Assembly: GCA_934394665.1 (NCBI GenBank)
Contig: CAKRRS010000023.1
Span: 1 to 33,592, forward strand
Length of the DNA stretch: 33,592 nt
Source: an uncultured Acetatifactor sp.
GTDB taxonomy: Bacteria; Bacillota; Clostridia; Lachnospirales; Lachnospiraceae
Direction: 5' to 3'
In this document: positions 16,469 to 24,253 of the stretch, piece after piece
Position numbering within the stretch: position 1 is the stretch's first letter
Layout of the letters: every line of letters starts with the position of its first letter
Position numbers and translations under genes: made by a program
The notes under the pieces: generated by a model
The model's database searches: none
What the model was told of the DNA's origin: nothing
Seen by the model: only the letters and a program-made list of their open reading frames with translations

Positions 16469-17299
16469 TTAACTGCCTGTGGATGGATTATAGATCCGGA
16501 TCTCAACTCTGCGGTTCTTACTGCGTCCTTCTTCCGTGGAATTATCTGCTACCGGTGAACGGTCTCCCATGCCGGCATGACGCAGATTCGAAGGATCCAG
16601 TGAGGTATTGTCTACGAGATAGTAAAACACAGAAAGTGCTCTTGCACTGCTCAATTCTTCGTTATCTGCAAACTTTGCACTGCTGATGGGGACATTGTCC
16701 GTGTGGCCTTCTATCTCTATCACGGCATCGCTGCCGTATCTCTCGAGAATCACTCCCACTTTATCCAGAACCGTCTTGGACTGCTCCTTCAGAGAAGCAC
16801 TTCCTGAATCAAACAGCAGTGCACCCTTCATGGACAGCTGTACATACTGTGCCGTAAAAGAAACACTTACCTGGTCTGCCAGGCTGTCTTCGTCCAGCGC
16901 CTCCTGTACCGTTTCGGACAGTTCCTCATTACTTTGCAGATTTTTTTCATTCAAAGCCTCTTCCAGTGCAGCTGCGCTGTCATATTTCTCATAATTATCG
17001 GAATCTGTCTCGCTGTCTGCATTTCTCCCAGCATTGCTGATATATTCATCCAGATCGTTTAATTGGCTGACACCGTTACTGATCAGGATGCCTTCTCCTA
17101 TCGCAGTGGAGCCTGCATCAAAAATGCTGAAGGTGCTGTTAGACATTGCCGCAGCCATCTCGTTCCATTTGTTTGCATCAACGGATGACATGGAAAACAG
17201 CATAACAAAGAAGCACAGAAGCAAATTCATCAGGTCGCTGAAGGTCGCCATCCATGCCGGTAATCCAGCCGGTGGATCCTCTGGCTTTCTTTTTGCCAT
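16469..17299 (-). CDS. motB: MotB, stator protein with peptidoglycan-binding domain
   Basis: The 276-residue protein has a short cytoplasmic N-terminus, one membrane helix (about 17-40) carrying the ion-binding Asp22 in ATFSDLMNLLLCFF, a linker with charged and Ser/Asn-rich segments, and an OmpA-like domain (about 175-270) with the signature IEGHTDNVPI and GRSKNRRVEI. It anchors the stator to the cell wall and with MotA conducts ions. The sequence alone does not settle proton versus sodium use. The start overlaps the motA stop by one base. Length is normal. Confidence 0.97.
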   Translation of the reverse strand: MAKRKPEDPPAGLPAWMATFSDLMNLLLCFFVMLFSMSSVDANKWNEMAAAMSNSTFSIFDAGSTAIGEGILISNGVSQLNDLDEYISNAGRNADSETDSDNYEKYDSAAALEEALNEKNLQSNEELSETVQEALDEDSLADQVSVSFTAQYVQLSMKGALLFDSGSASLKEQSKTVLDKVGVILERYGSDAVIEIEGHTDNVPISSAKFADNEELSSARALSVFYYLVDNTSLDPSNLRHAGMGDRSPVADNSTEEGRSKNRRVEIRIYNPSTGS

Positions 17300-18096
17300 T
17301 AAGCTTCACCCCCTGCTTCCTCTTCTCCCTCTGCACTTGTTCTATCCTTCGGAGGAAGGAATGATTTCAGTTTTTCTTCAATGACACGGGGATTCTCTCC
17401 CGCCTGTATTGACAACAGCCCCTCGATCATGACTTCTTTCTGCTGCATTTCCACAGCATTGTCCGCCTTTAACTTGTTAGATACAGGTATACAGATCCAG
17501 TTGGCAAGTAAGGATCCATACAATGTCGTAATCAACGCAACCGCCATTGCAGGTCCCAGCGTCGAAGGGTCATTCATATGATACAACATATCTACCAGAC
17601 CGATCAGGGTACCGATCATACCCCAGGCAGGGCCCATGGCTGCCAAAGTGTCCCAGAAACCAATGGTATCCTTGTGTCTTCCCTCTACACTCACCAGTTC
17701 TGTCTCCATGATGGCACGTACCAGTTCCGGATCAGTACCGTCCACGATCAGAAGAATTCCTTTTTTCAGGAAGGGCTCTTCCAGATCCGCAGCAGCTTCT
17801 TCCAAAGAAAGTAAGCCCTCTTTACGTGCCACATTGGAAAGCTCTATAATCTTAGCAATCATCTCTGATGTATTCAGTGACGGTGCCTTGAAGATCAGGG
17901 TAAATGACTTCAGACCCGATATGTAATTCTGTAAGCTCATAGACATGAGGGTACAGGAAAAAGCTCCACCGAAGGTAATGATGGCAGACGCCGGATCCAG
18001 ATACTCAAAGACTCCGCCCACGCCGGCAGAACTTATGATACCGAATATCAACATGAATAATGCTAATAATATACCCGCTAAAGATGCTATATCCAC
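17299..18096 (-). CDS. motA: MotA, stator ion-channel protein
   Basis: The 265-residue protein has four membrane helices (about 4-24, 34-54, 150-172, 182-204) and a large cytoplasmic loop. The torque-generating charges match E. coli R90 and E98 as R91 and E99, and the conserved prolines appear as P156 (GPAWGMIGTL) and P204. The start is GTG at 18096 with AGGTGA 5 nt upstream. It lies 23 nt after swrD/flbD and overlaps motB by one base. In B. subtilis motAB is a separate locus; here it is inside the main operon. Confidence 0.96.
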   Translation of the reverse strand: MDIASLAGILLALFMLIFGIISSAGVGGVFEYLDPASAIITFGGAFSCTLMSMSLQNYISGLKSFTLIFKAPSLNTSEMIAKIIELSNVARKEGLLSLEEAAADLEEPFLKKGILLIVDGTDPELVRAIMETELVSVEGRHKDTIGFWDTLAAMGPAWGMIGTLIGLVDMLYHMNDPSTLGPAMAVALITTLYGSLLANWICIPVSNKLKADNAVEMQQKEVMIEGLLSIQAGENPRVIEEKLKSFLPPKDRTSAEGEEEAGGEA

Positions 18097-18119
18097 TTAA
18101 ATCACCTGACATTCTGCAA

Positions 18120-18305
18120 TTACTTTGCAAAAATATCCTTTCTATACAATATTACAAGATTTTTTATTTCTTGTCTACTTTCTTTTACAATAATTTTCTT
18201 CCCGGTGGTAAGTGTAAGCACCGTATCCGGGGTCTCTTCCACCAGTTCAATCAGGTCCGGATTCACCAGTACCTTGACCCCATTGATCTTTGTGACTTCT
18301 ATCAT
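18120..18305 (-). CDS. swrD: SwrD/FlbD-family protein
   Basis: A 61-residue protein with the family pattern: MIEVTKINGVKVLVNPDLIE, a central ETPDTVLTLTTGKKIIVKES, and a short helical end. B. subtilis SwrD (YlzI) is needed for swarming and raises motor power; its mechanism is not settled. Here the gene sits directly ahead of motA (23 nt), which agrees with a role in stator function, although this is inference from context. GGAG lies before the ATG. No membrane helix is visible. The older name FlbD is shared with an unrelated Caulobacter regulator, which this is not. Confidence 0.9.
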   Translation of the reverse strand: MIEVTKINGVKVLVNPDLIELVEETPDTVLTLTTGKKIIVKESRQEIKNLVILYRKDIFAK

Positions 18306-18410
18306 ACCGTTTTCTCCTTCTCCGTCATTCGAATTCTTTCTACATATTATGCATTTTAATCTATTTCCGCATTTTCCTATATAGTACTTTTTTCCCTTGA
18401 TCTTTTATAC

Positions 18411-18448
18411 ACATAAAAGGGACAGGTATTTATCCTATCCCTTTATGT
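18411..18448. other. Long stem-loop between flgE and swrD
   Basis: The 168-nt gap between flgE and swrD holds an inverted repeat. Read on the minus strand, ACATAAAGGGATAGG pairs with CCTGTCCCTTTTATGT, with one bulged base and one G-T wobble, around a 7-nt loop. The minus strand lacks a T-run after it, so it is not a classic terminator for flgE; on the plus strand a run of seven T starts about 10 nt beyond it, but no plus-strand gene exists to end. It may protect the 3' end of the flgE message or mark a processing site. The remainder of the gap is A/T-rich and I see no convincing promoter in it. Confidence 0.6.
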
Positions 18449-18473
18449 AGTCAAATTATTTTTTTACAACTTA

Positions 18474-20177
18474 TTAACGCTTCAGGTTGGTCAGTTCTTC
18501 CAACAGTGTATCGGATACGGTAATGATACGGCTGTTTGCCTGGAAGCCTCTCTGGGTCGTGATCATCTCGGTGAACTCGGAAGACAGGTCTACATTACTC
18601 ATTTCCAGCTGACCGGTGGACATATATCCGCCACCGGCAGTAATATCTACACCGATACCGTCGAATTCACCAGAGTTCAGCGTTGCGGAGTAGAGGTTGT
18701 CTCCCTGTTTCTCCAGACCGGAAGCATTGGCAAATGCCGCGGTGGCGATCTGGCCTAACAGCTTGGTCATACCGTTGTCATAGCTTGCATAGATCATACC
18801 ATCTTTCTGAATGGATACGCCGATCATATCTCCCAGACGACGTCCGGTTCCCAGGCCGTCCAGGTCACCGCTGGTGGCACCGATGGTAGAAGTACCCTTG
18901 TTATCGTAGTTGGTACACTCGGACAGGTCAATGGTAACATCTGAGAAGTTACCGCCCAACTGGGAAAATGCTGCATTAATGTTTAAGTTCGTGGTAGAAC
19001 CACCGACGCTTTCCAATTTACCGGTGTCTTTATTGAAGACTACATTAGTTCCTTCGAAATAACGGCCTTCCATGGTAATAGCACTGCCGTCTGCCGGGAG
19101 GATATCATCCTGACCTTTCATCTTATTGGCGAGCAGATCCTGCATCGTCCACTGTTTAGTAGTATCCTTTGGGTTAGTAATATACAGATTCAGGAATTCA
19201 TCTGTAGATCCTTCGTAACCGTAAGCTGCCGCAATTGCATCCAGTGCCTGTTGCTGTTTCTGCGCTGCTGTTTCGTCTGCAGGGGCGATCAGGCTTCCAT
19301 CCGCCTTAAAAATATCAGCAAGGTTGGCCACATCTTTGGTGCCATCCTTTGTTTTCAGCATCGTTCCATCCCACTTGTAGGCATCGGTATTCAATGTCAC
19401 CTTAGTCTCCATCTTCTGCTGGGTACGGTTACCGAAATCCAAATTTGAAATATCAATTTCAGCTCCGGTAGAATCCAACAGTTTGGTCAATTCCATACTG
19501 TAGACATTGGTATTCGGCTCACCGGACTGTTTGAATGTAAACTTCGCAGTATAGCTGTATCCTCTGGCATCAAAGAAGTTCAGATTCACGGATTTACCAC
19601 TGGCGCTGGTTACATCTTTATCGTTCTCATCCAGAATACCTGAAATATTTGCTTTTGTGGTAGCCTCAGGGGGATAAGTCATATTTGCCGCACTCATAAT
19701 ACGCAGTGCAGATACGGTATCCTGCTTGATATTGCCGGTAGTCTCATCCACACCCCAGCCCATGACATTATAACCGGTACTGGTCATCGCCAGATTGCCG
19801 GCGCCGTCGACATAGAAGGAACCGTCTCTGGTGAAGAAGTTCTCGGAGCCGTTGCTGACTACGAAGAAGTTGTCACCGGTGATCATGATATCGAAAGGAT
19901 TGCCGGTAGACTGTGCGGAACCCTGTGTGGTAATTGCGGTATTGATAGCTCCGCTCTTTACGCCCAGACCGATCTGTTTGGCATTGGTACCGCCGACACC
20001 TGTCGTTGCATTGGCACCACTGGCCTTCTGTGTGGTCTGGCTCATCAGTTCACTGAATGTCATGGAACTGGATTTGTAAGCTGTTGTGTTGACGTTGGCA
20101 ATATTGTTACCGATTACGTCCATTTTGGTCTGGTGTGTTTTCAGTCCTGCCACGCCAGAATACAATGATCTCATCAT
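18474..20177 (-). CDS. flgE: FlgE, flagellar hook protein
   Basis: FlgE forms the hook. The start is placed at ATG 20177 (MMRSLYSGVAGL) because AGGAGG lies 10 nt upstream; the frame extends to 20243 but without family match. The 567-residue protein has the rod/hook N-terminal motif (GNNIANVNTTAYK) and C-terminal helix motif (MITTQRGFQANSR). The middle is long: about 160 residues longer than E. coli FlgE, with an insert around residues 225-400 that includes an Ala/Gln-rich segment. This likely forms an enlarged outer D2-type domain. It follows the TIGR02530-type gene by 77 nt and ends before the stem-loop at 18411-18448. Confidence 0.96.
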   Translation of the reverse strand: MMRSLYSGVAGLKTHQTKMDVIGNNIANVNTTAYKSSSMTFSELMSQTTQKASGANATTGVGGTNAKQIGLGVKSGAINTAITTQGSAQSTGNPFDIMITGDNFFVVSNGSENFFTRDGSFYVDGAGNLAMTSTGYNVMGWGVDETTGNIKQDTVSALRIMSAANMTYPPEATTKANISGILDENDKDVTSASGKSVNLNFFDARGYSYTAKFTFKQSGEPNTNVYSMELTKLLDSTGAEIDISNLDFGNRTQQKMETKVTLNTDAYKWDGTMLKTKDGTKDVANLADIFKADGSLIAPADETAAQKQQQALDAIAAAYGYEGSTDEFLNLYITNPKDTTKQWTMQDLLANKMKGQDDILPADGSAITMEGRYFEGTNVVFNKDTGKLESVGGSTTNLNINAAFSQLGGNFSDVTIDLSECTNYDNKGTSTIGATSGDLDGLGTGRRLGDMIGVSIQKDGMIYASYDNGMTKLLGQIATAAFANASGLEKQGDNLYSATLNSGEFDGIGVDITAGGGYMSTGQLEMSNVDLSSEFTEMITTQRGFQANSRIITVSDTLLEELTNLKR

Positions 20178-20254
20178 AGTGCTTGTTCCTCCTGTATCGG
20201 AACCGTTCTCCTTCTCTGTCATTCGAAGGAGTCTGACCTCCATTCCGGTCCGGT

Positions 20255-20665
20255 CTACATAATTACGGCTCCGTTAATATTTGTAAATACATTATCTTGC
20301 GTTTCTCTGCTGTCCATCGCGGTAACTACGGTCTTATTCGGTACATTCACGATAAAGGCCAGATCATCCACGATCACAAGCGAGTCCCTGATTCCCTTCT
20401 GTCCCGCTTTCTTCGCTCCGTCGTTCAAGCGTTCCAGCTGTGCATCTGTCAGCTCTATGCCTCTGTCCGTCAGTCGTACGGCAGCATGCTTGGAAAATTT
20501 CAGTTGCTCTGCCTTCCCGGTGTCCTGCGCTTCGCTTTTTTTCTGCAGGATTTCCTGAAAGGATACGAGATTTTCCTGCGCTTCTTTTACCGTCTTACGG
20601 CTGTTTGTCAGATACTGGTTTGCCAGCTGGTCAATGGACAGAAAATTATTTTTCTGAATCTCCAT
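20255..20665 (-). CDS. Flagellar operon protein of the TIGR02530 type
   Basis: A 136-residue protein whose middle reads LKFSKHAAVRLTDRGIELT, the signature of the TIGR02530 flagellar operon family seen between flgD and flgE in Firmicutes and spirochaetes. The C-terminal half is predicted to form a small beta-rich fold with VDDLAFIVNVPNKTVVTAMD. I take ATG 20665 as start, since GAGGGG lies 8 nt before it and only 2 nt before the earlier ATG (20671). Its function is not established; its position between the hook cap and hook genes suggests a role in hook assembly or its regulation. Confidence 0.88.
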   Translation of the reverse strand: MEIQKNNFLSIDQLANQYLTNSRKTVKEAQENLVSFQEILQKKSEAQDTGKAEQLKFSKHAAVRLTDRGIELTDAQLERLNDGAKKAGQKGIRDSLVIVDDLAFIVNVPNKTVVTAMDSRETQDNVFTNINGAVIM

Positions 20666-20720
20666 ATTCATCGCCCCTCTGTGCCGGTTGCCTGTAAGCC
20701 TTTCTATTGCTTACCTCTTG

Positions 20721-21425
20721 TTACGCTTCCTCTGTTTTTCCGGTCTCTTCCGCGCTTTCGGTATCCTTTTTCTCCTCGGCTTCTTTTGCCGCTTCACGGA
20801 TTTCCTTCAGTCGTTCGATGTATTTTTCCAGACTGCTTACGGTATCTTTTGCCAGGAAGGATTTCTCATAATTATTCATATCGTTATATTCCTTCTCCAG
20901 CTCATCAATGGTCTCTCCATCGGTAAGATCAATGCCATTGACATTCGGAAGCTTGTTCATCTTGACGGTAAAGTTGTAGGCTTTGTTGTATGCATCCAGA
21001 TAATCCGCATCCACAATCGAATCCAGATCGTCAATGGAATACTTCTTCTCGTTGATGTAGAGATAAGCTTTGTTGTTCTCGTAAGCTACATAGTCTACTT
21101 TGCCCTGTACCAGTTTGGTATCTCCGGAAGATGTTGTGGTCTTGATGTAGACCTCCTTGCCTACCAGTGCGCTTGCTCTCTGCAGATCCATGCTGTTTGA
21201 CATATTCTGCATCTGTTCTACCTGGGAGAACTGTGCATACTGTGCTATGTACTCGGTATTGGAAGTAGGTTCCAGAGGATCCTGATACTTCATCTGGGCT
21301 ACCAGCAGCTGTAGGAATGCTTCTTTGTCCATGCCGTCACTGCTTGTCTTTGTGGATTTTTTTACGGAAGCCTGTGATGCTGTCTCTACGACTTTTCCGT
21401 TTTCCACGGGTGCAACTAATGCCAT
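20721..21425 (-). CDS. flgD: FlgD, hook cap (scaffold) protein
   Basis: FlgD caps the growing hook and is needed for FlgE polymerisation. The 234-residue protein contains the family core FLQLLVAQMKYQDPLEP and TEYIAQYAQFSQVEQM, then a beta segment (VGKEVYIKT to YSIDDLDSI). The last 100 or so residues are charged and helical and end in a Glu/Lys/Ala-rich tail, unlike short Bacillus FlgD. ATG 21425 is chosen because AAAGGAG is 8 nt upstream; ATG 21443 lacks a ribosome site. It follows fliK by 31 nt. Confidence 0.93.
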   Translation of the reverse strand: MALVAPVENGKVVETASQASVKKSTKTSSDGMDKEAFLQLLVAQMKYQDPLEPTSNTEYIAQYAQFSQVEQMQNMSNSMDLQRASALVGKEVYIKTTTSSGDTKLVQGKVDYVAYENNKAYLYINEKKYSIDDLDSIVDADYLDAYNKAYNFTVKMNKLPNVNGIDLTDGETIDELEKEYNDMNNYEKSFLAKDTVSSLEKYIERLKEIREAAKEAEEKKDTESAEETGKTEEA

Positions 21426-21456
21426 TTTTTCTTCTCCTTTCATGGTATTTTACTGC

Positions 21457-22815
21457 TTATGCGGTGAAATCCACCGTATTTCCGTTTGCGGACATCATAT
21501 CTGCAGCAATCTTGTCTTCTTCGGTCTGCGGTTCTTCTTCCGCAAATGCTGCATTCAGGTTGATTCTGCGTGTGCGTCGTCTGCCGACGCCGGTCCCGCT
21601 TTCGCGATTGCTCTGACCGCCTCTGCCCTGCTCCAGATTCTGTTCAAACTGGTGGGTCTGCACGGTCACTTCAATTGCTTCTACCTTCACGCCCTGTTCG
21701 GCAAAGCTTTCTTTCAGCTGGATCATCTGACTTTCCAGTGCTGCTTTTACCGTCTCGTTCTGTGTAATGAAGTTCGCGGTAACAACACCGTTTTTCGAAG
21801 CCATCTGAATATGAAGTGTTCCCAGACTCTGCGGATGCAGCTGCATCTCCAGATCAGAACTGTCTGCCTTCACGGATACTTTCATGTAATCCATGATCTG
21901 ACGCATGATATCCTGGGTATCCGTTCCGGATGCTTCACTCGTCCGTGCGATCTGTTCCAGTCCCGATACGAAACTGTCCTGCTTCAGATTCTGCAACAGC
22001 AGATTTCCCTGTTGTCCTTCGTTTGCTTCTTTGTGACCGTTTCCGGAATCCTTCGCCTTTTCTTCCTGTGTATTCTGTACGGGAAGTGTCGTGGTCTGCG
22101 GTTCTGCCTCTACTGCCGGCAGTTCTTCTGTGCCTTGGGATGTTGTCAGGGACACCTCTGTTGTCTTTTCTTCTGTCTCAACAATAATCACTGGTTCCGT
22201 CATCTCTTCTGCGATCTGCGGTACCAGTTCCCGCCACTGATCATCCGTGATCTGTAACTCTTCCTGTGCCTGTCCCACCAGATCTTTCTGCAGATCCATA
22301 ATTCCTTTGACATCATGATACAGATTCTCATCGGTAAGTAATGCAAAAGAGTCTTCTGCACCGCTGACTGTCATCAGCAGCTCGTTCAGTTTCGCAGGAT
22401 CTAAAAGATCGGCTGCGTTCATTCCGAGGTCATCCATCACGCTCTGCAATTCTTCTTCACTGACGGAAAATACCTCCGTGATCTGCTGCACCAGATTCTG
22501 TACGACGGTTCCAAGCACTTCCTGTGCTCTTTCGGTGTTCTCTGCATCCGTTTTATCTGTTGCAACGTCCTTGTGTTCAGATGTGTTTGTCAGCTTTTCC
22601 CGCTGTCTGTCACTGCGTTTCAGAGAATCACCGCGTCTGACATTATTTTGACCTGTCTGTGTCCTGTCGCTGTCCGCCTGCGTTCTGGCATCGCTCTGTG
22701 CCTTATTCCATACCGCCTGAAATCCCGTTCCCGCATTTTGTTTTGCCGCGGTAACCATATCAGCCGTTTGGACGTTTCCTGCATTCCCCACACTTTTAAT
22801 TGTTGTACCTGCCAT
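21457..22815 (-). CDS. fliK: FliK, hook-length control protein
   Basis: The 452-residue protein has a long, Gln/Thr/Glu-rich N-terminal part without clear folds (about 1-300), as expected for the secreted ruler, and a C-terminal Flg_hook domain (about 313-392) with EMQLHPQSLGTLHIQ followed by KAALESQMIQLKESF. It sets hook length by acting on FlhB. A basic patch (RRRTRR) and an acidic tail follow the domain. GGAGG precedes ATG 22815. The 92-nt gap upstream contains a sigma-28-like promoter match. Sequence outside the C-terminal domain is poorly conserved in this family, so the call rests on that domain and the gene order. Confidence 0.93.
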   Translation of the reverse strand: MAGTTIKSVGNAGNVQTADMVTAAKQNAGTGFQAVWNKAQSDARTQADSDRTQTGQNNVRRGDSLKRSDRQREKLTNTSEHKDVATDKTDAENTERAQEVLGTVVQNLVQQITEVFSVSEEELQSVMDDLGMNAADLLDPAKLNELLMTVSGAEDSFALLTDENLYHDVKGIMDLQKDLVGQAQEELQITDDQWRELVPQIAEEMTEPVIIVETEEKTTEVSLTTSQGTEELPAVEAEPQTTTLPVQNTQEEKAKDSGNGHKEANEGQQGNLLLQNLKQDSFVSGLEQIARTSEASGTDTQDIMRQIMDYMKVSVKADSSDLEMQLHPQSLGTLHIQMASKNGVVTANFITQNETVKAALESQMIQLKESFAEQGVKVEAIEVTVQTHQFEQNLEQGRGGQSNRESGTGVGRRRTRRINLNAAFAEEEPQTEEDKIAADMMSANGNTVDFTA

Positions 22816-22883
22816 GTTTCCTCCTTTCCCAGATCGTCATCCGCTTTACGGCAAATGAGACCTGTATTGATACTACATACATT

Positions 22884-22910
22884 TTATCGGAGAAGCAAAC
22901 ATTTTTCTTA
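22884..22910 (-). promoter_or_regulatory. Candidate sigma-28 (SigD/FliA-type) promoter before fliK
   Basis: Read on the minus strand, TAAG (22910-22907) is followed after exactly 15 nt by TCCGATAA (22891-22884). The SigD/FliA consensus is TAAA, 15 nt, GCCGATAA or GCCGATAT, so the match has one mismatch in each box. It lies in the 92-nt gap before fliK, with its -35 on the stop codon of the upstream gene. Looking by eye for TATCGG on the plus strand with a fitting -35, this was the only match I found in the window. It is untested. Confidence 0.5.
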
Positions 22911-23783
22911 AGACTCCGGATCCATAATTTTCGTGATCTTTGCAGCAACTTCAGAATCCATGGCACCCAGAATCTTTCCTCTGTCATCTGCGCTCATTAC
23001 CTTCAGAATCCTTGCTGCCAGATCAAGATTATTAGTCATCTTCTCAAAAATAGCTGCCGCCTGCTTAGGTTTCATGGCAGAATATGCTGCTGCGTAATCT
23101 TGTACCTCCTGACTTTCCTGCAGCTGCGTCACCACCTGCTTGTAAAGGTATTCCGCGGTGGCAGGATCCATGGATTCATAATACTTCTTATACTCTTCGG
23201 CACCGGGTCCTTTGTCGGAGTAAACGACTTCATCATAGAATTCTTTCTGAATACGCTGGAATTCCACCTGCTGTTTTTCGAACTCCTGTAATCTGAGTAC
23301 TTCTGCCTTCAGCTGGTCTATTTCCTCATCCTTGGTCGCAGATGCATTCTGTGCCTGTTCCAATTGCAGTTCCAGACTCTTGATCTGATCCACGGCATCC
23401 TGCAAGCTGGTATATCCGCCATACGCATTGGGATCTGTTGTCTCTGTCACGGAATTTGCGGGCAATATTTTATTCAGCACCGGCACATCCTTTAAGATTG
23501 GTGCCACTACCGAACTTCCAAATCCACCGATATCCAGTTTGATCACCGCACAGATTACCGCGATCCACAGCACCACGATCAGTATGGTTGCCGCAAAAGT
23601 AAGCAGACTGTTGCCTTCATTGCCGTCTTCCAGGGCATCCTCCTGCTTGGCGATTTCCTTCGCACGGCGCTTGGCTTCTTTCCTTTGTGCCTTCTGATCT
23701 TTCTTCAGCTGTTTTTTTTCTTCCGCCAGCTGTTTTCTCTCATTATCTGCTGTTGCCTCTTCCGGCGTTTTTTCTCTTGCCAT
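22908..23783 (-). CDS. Membrane-anchored MgtE_N-like flagellar protein (YlxF/MotE-like)
   Basis: This 291-residue protein has a very basic and acidic N-terminal cytoplasmic region (1-55), one membrane helix (about 59-82), an extracytoplasmic coiled coil (about 126-182) and a C-terminal helical domain (about 228-290) resembling the MgtE intracellular N domain, with repeats such as MKPKQAAAIFEKM and MSADDRGKILGAM. Bacillus YlxF occupies this position between fliJ and fliK, and MotE of alphaproteobacteria, a MotC chaperone, has the same domain. The exact function is unknown. It begins 18 nt after fliJ. Confidence 0.82.
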   Translation of the reverse strand: MAREKTPEEATADNERKQLAEEKKQLKKDQKAQRKEAKRRAKEIAKQEDALEDGNEGNSLLTFAATILIVVLWIAVICAVIKLDIGGFGSSVVAPILKDVPVLNKILPANSVTETTDPNAYGGYTSLQDAVDQIKSLELQLEQAQNASATKDEEIDQLKAEVLRLQEFEKQQVEFQRIQKEFYDEVVYSDKGPGAEEYKKYYESMDPATAEYLYKQVVTQLQESQEVQDYAAAYSAMKPKQAAAIFEKMTNNLDLAARILKVMSADDRGKILGAMDSEVAAKITKIMDPES

Positions 23784-23801
23784 ATATCCTCCACTTCCTG
23801 C

Positions 23802-24248
23802 CTACCGGACTTTTTGTCCATACGTATAGCTGGTCAGTTCATCGATTGACTTACTTTCCGCATGATTTTCTTCCTGCAAAAAGGCTTCGAAAGCCTTTTC
23901 CCGAAGGGTCTCATGCATCTTTCTTTCTTTCATGGCATCTGCCATGTGTTCTCTGGCCGTTTCCACATTCTCCTTTGCTTTTTCCACACGGATACGCTGT
24001 GCGGCCACCATGCTGTCCATCTTCAAAAGAGCTTCCTTATTCTCCTCAATAGCACGCAGATCCAGCCTGCCCTGTAACAGGCTGCCGGACTTTTCTTCGT
24101 ATGCTCTCTTGCGGTCTTGCAGCCGCTCCAAATGCTCCGTTTCCACGCCCAGTGCCGCCAAAGCCGCACCAAATTCCTGCTTTGCCTGCGTTTCCATCTT
24201 TTCTTTGATATTCAGGATGTTCTGTAAGGAATATCTGAATCTGGCCAT
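23802..24248 (-). CDS. fliJ: FliJ, export apparatus coiled-coil stalk protein
   Basis: The 148-residue protein is almost wholly charged alpha-helix, beginning MARFRYSLQNILNIKEKMETQ as is typical of Firmicute FliJ. FliJ is the stalk of the FliI ATPase ring and contacts FlhA. The gene begins 5 nt after the fliI stop. The family is identified by coiled-coil form, opening motif and position, since sequence identity between distant FliJ proteins is low. Confidence 0.93.
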   Translation of the reverse strand: MARFRYSLQNILNIKEKMETQAKQEFGAALAALGVETEHLERLQDRKRAYEEKSGSLLQGRLDLRAIEENKEALLKMDSMVAAQRIRVEKAKENVETAREHMADAMKERKMHETLREKAFEAFLQEENHAESKSIDELTSYTYGQKVR

Positions 24249-24253
24249 TTACC

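Noticed and set aside
18411..18466. The flgE-swrD stem-loop as a plus-strand terminator with its T-run
   Set aside because: The T-run is separated from the stem by about 10 nt and no plus-strand gene exists to be terminated.
18449..18473. A TTGACT hexamer before the flgE-swrD stem-loop as the -35 of a promoter for swrD-motAB
   Set aside because: At 15-18 nt spacing no -10 better than three of six matches is present.
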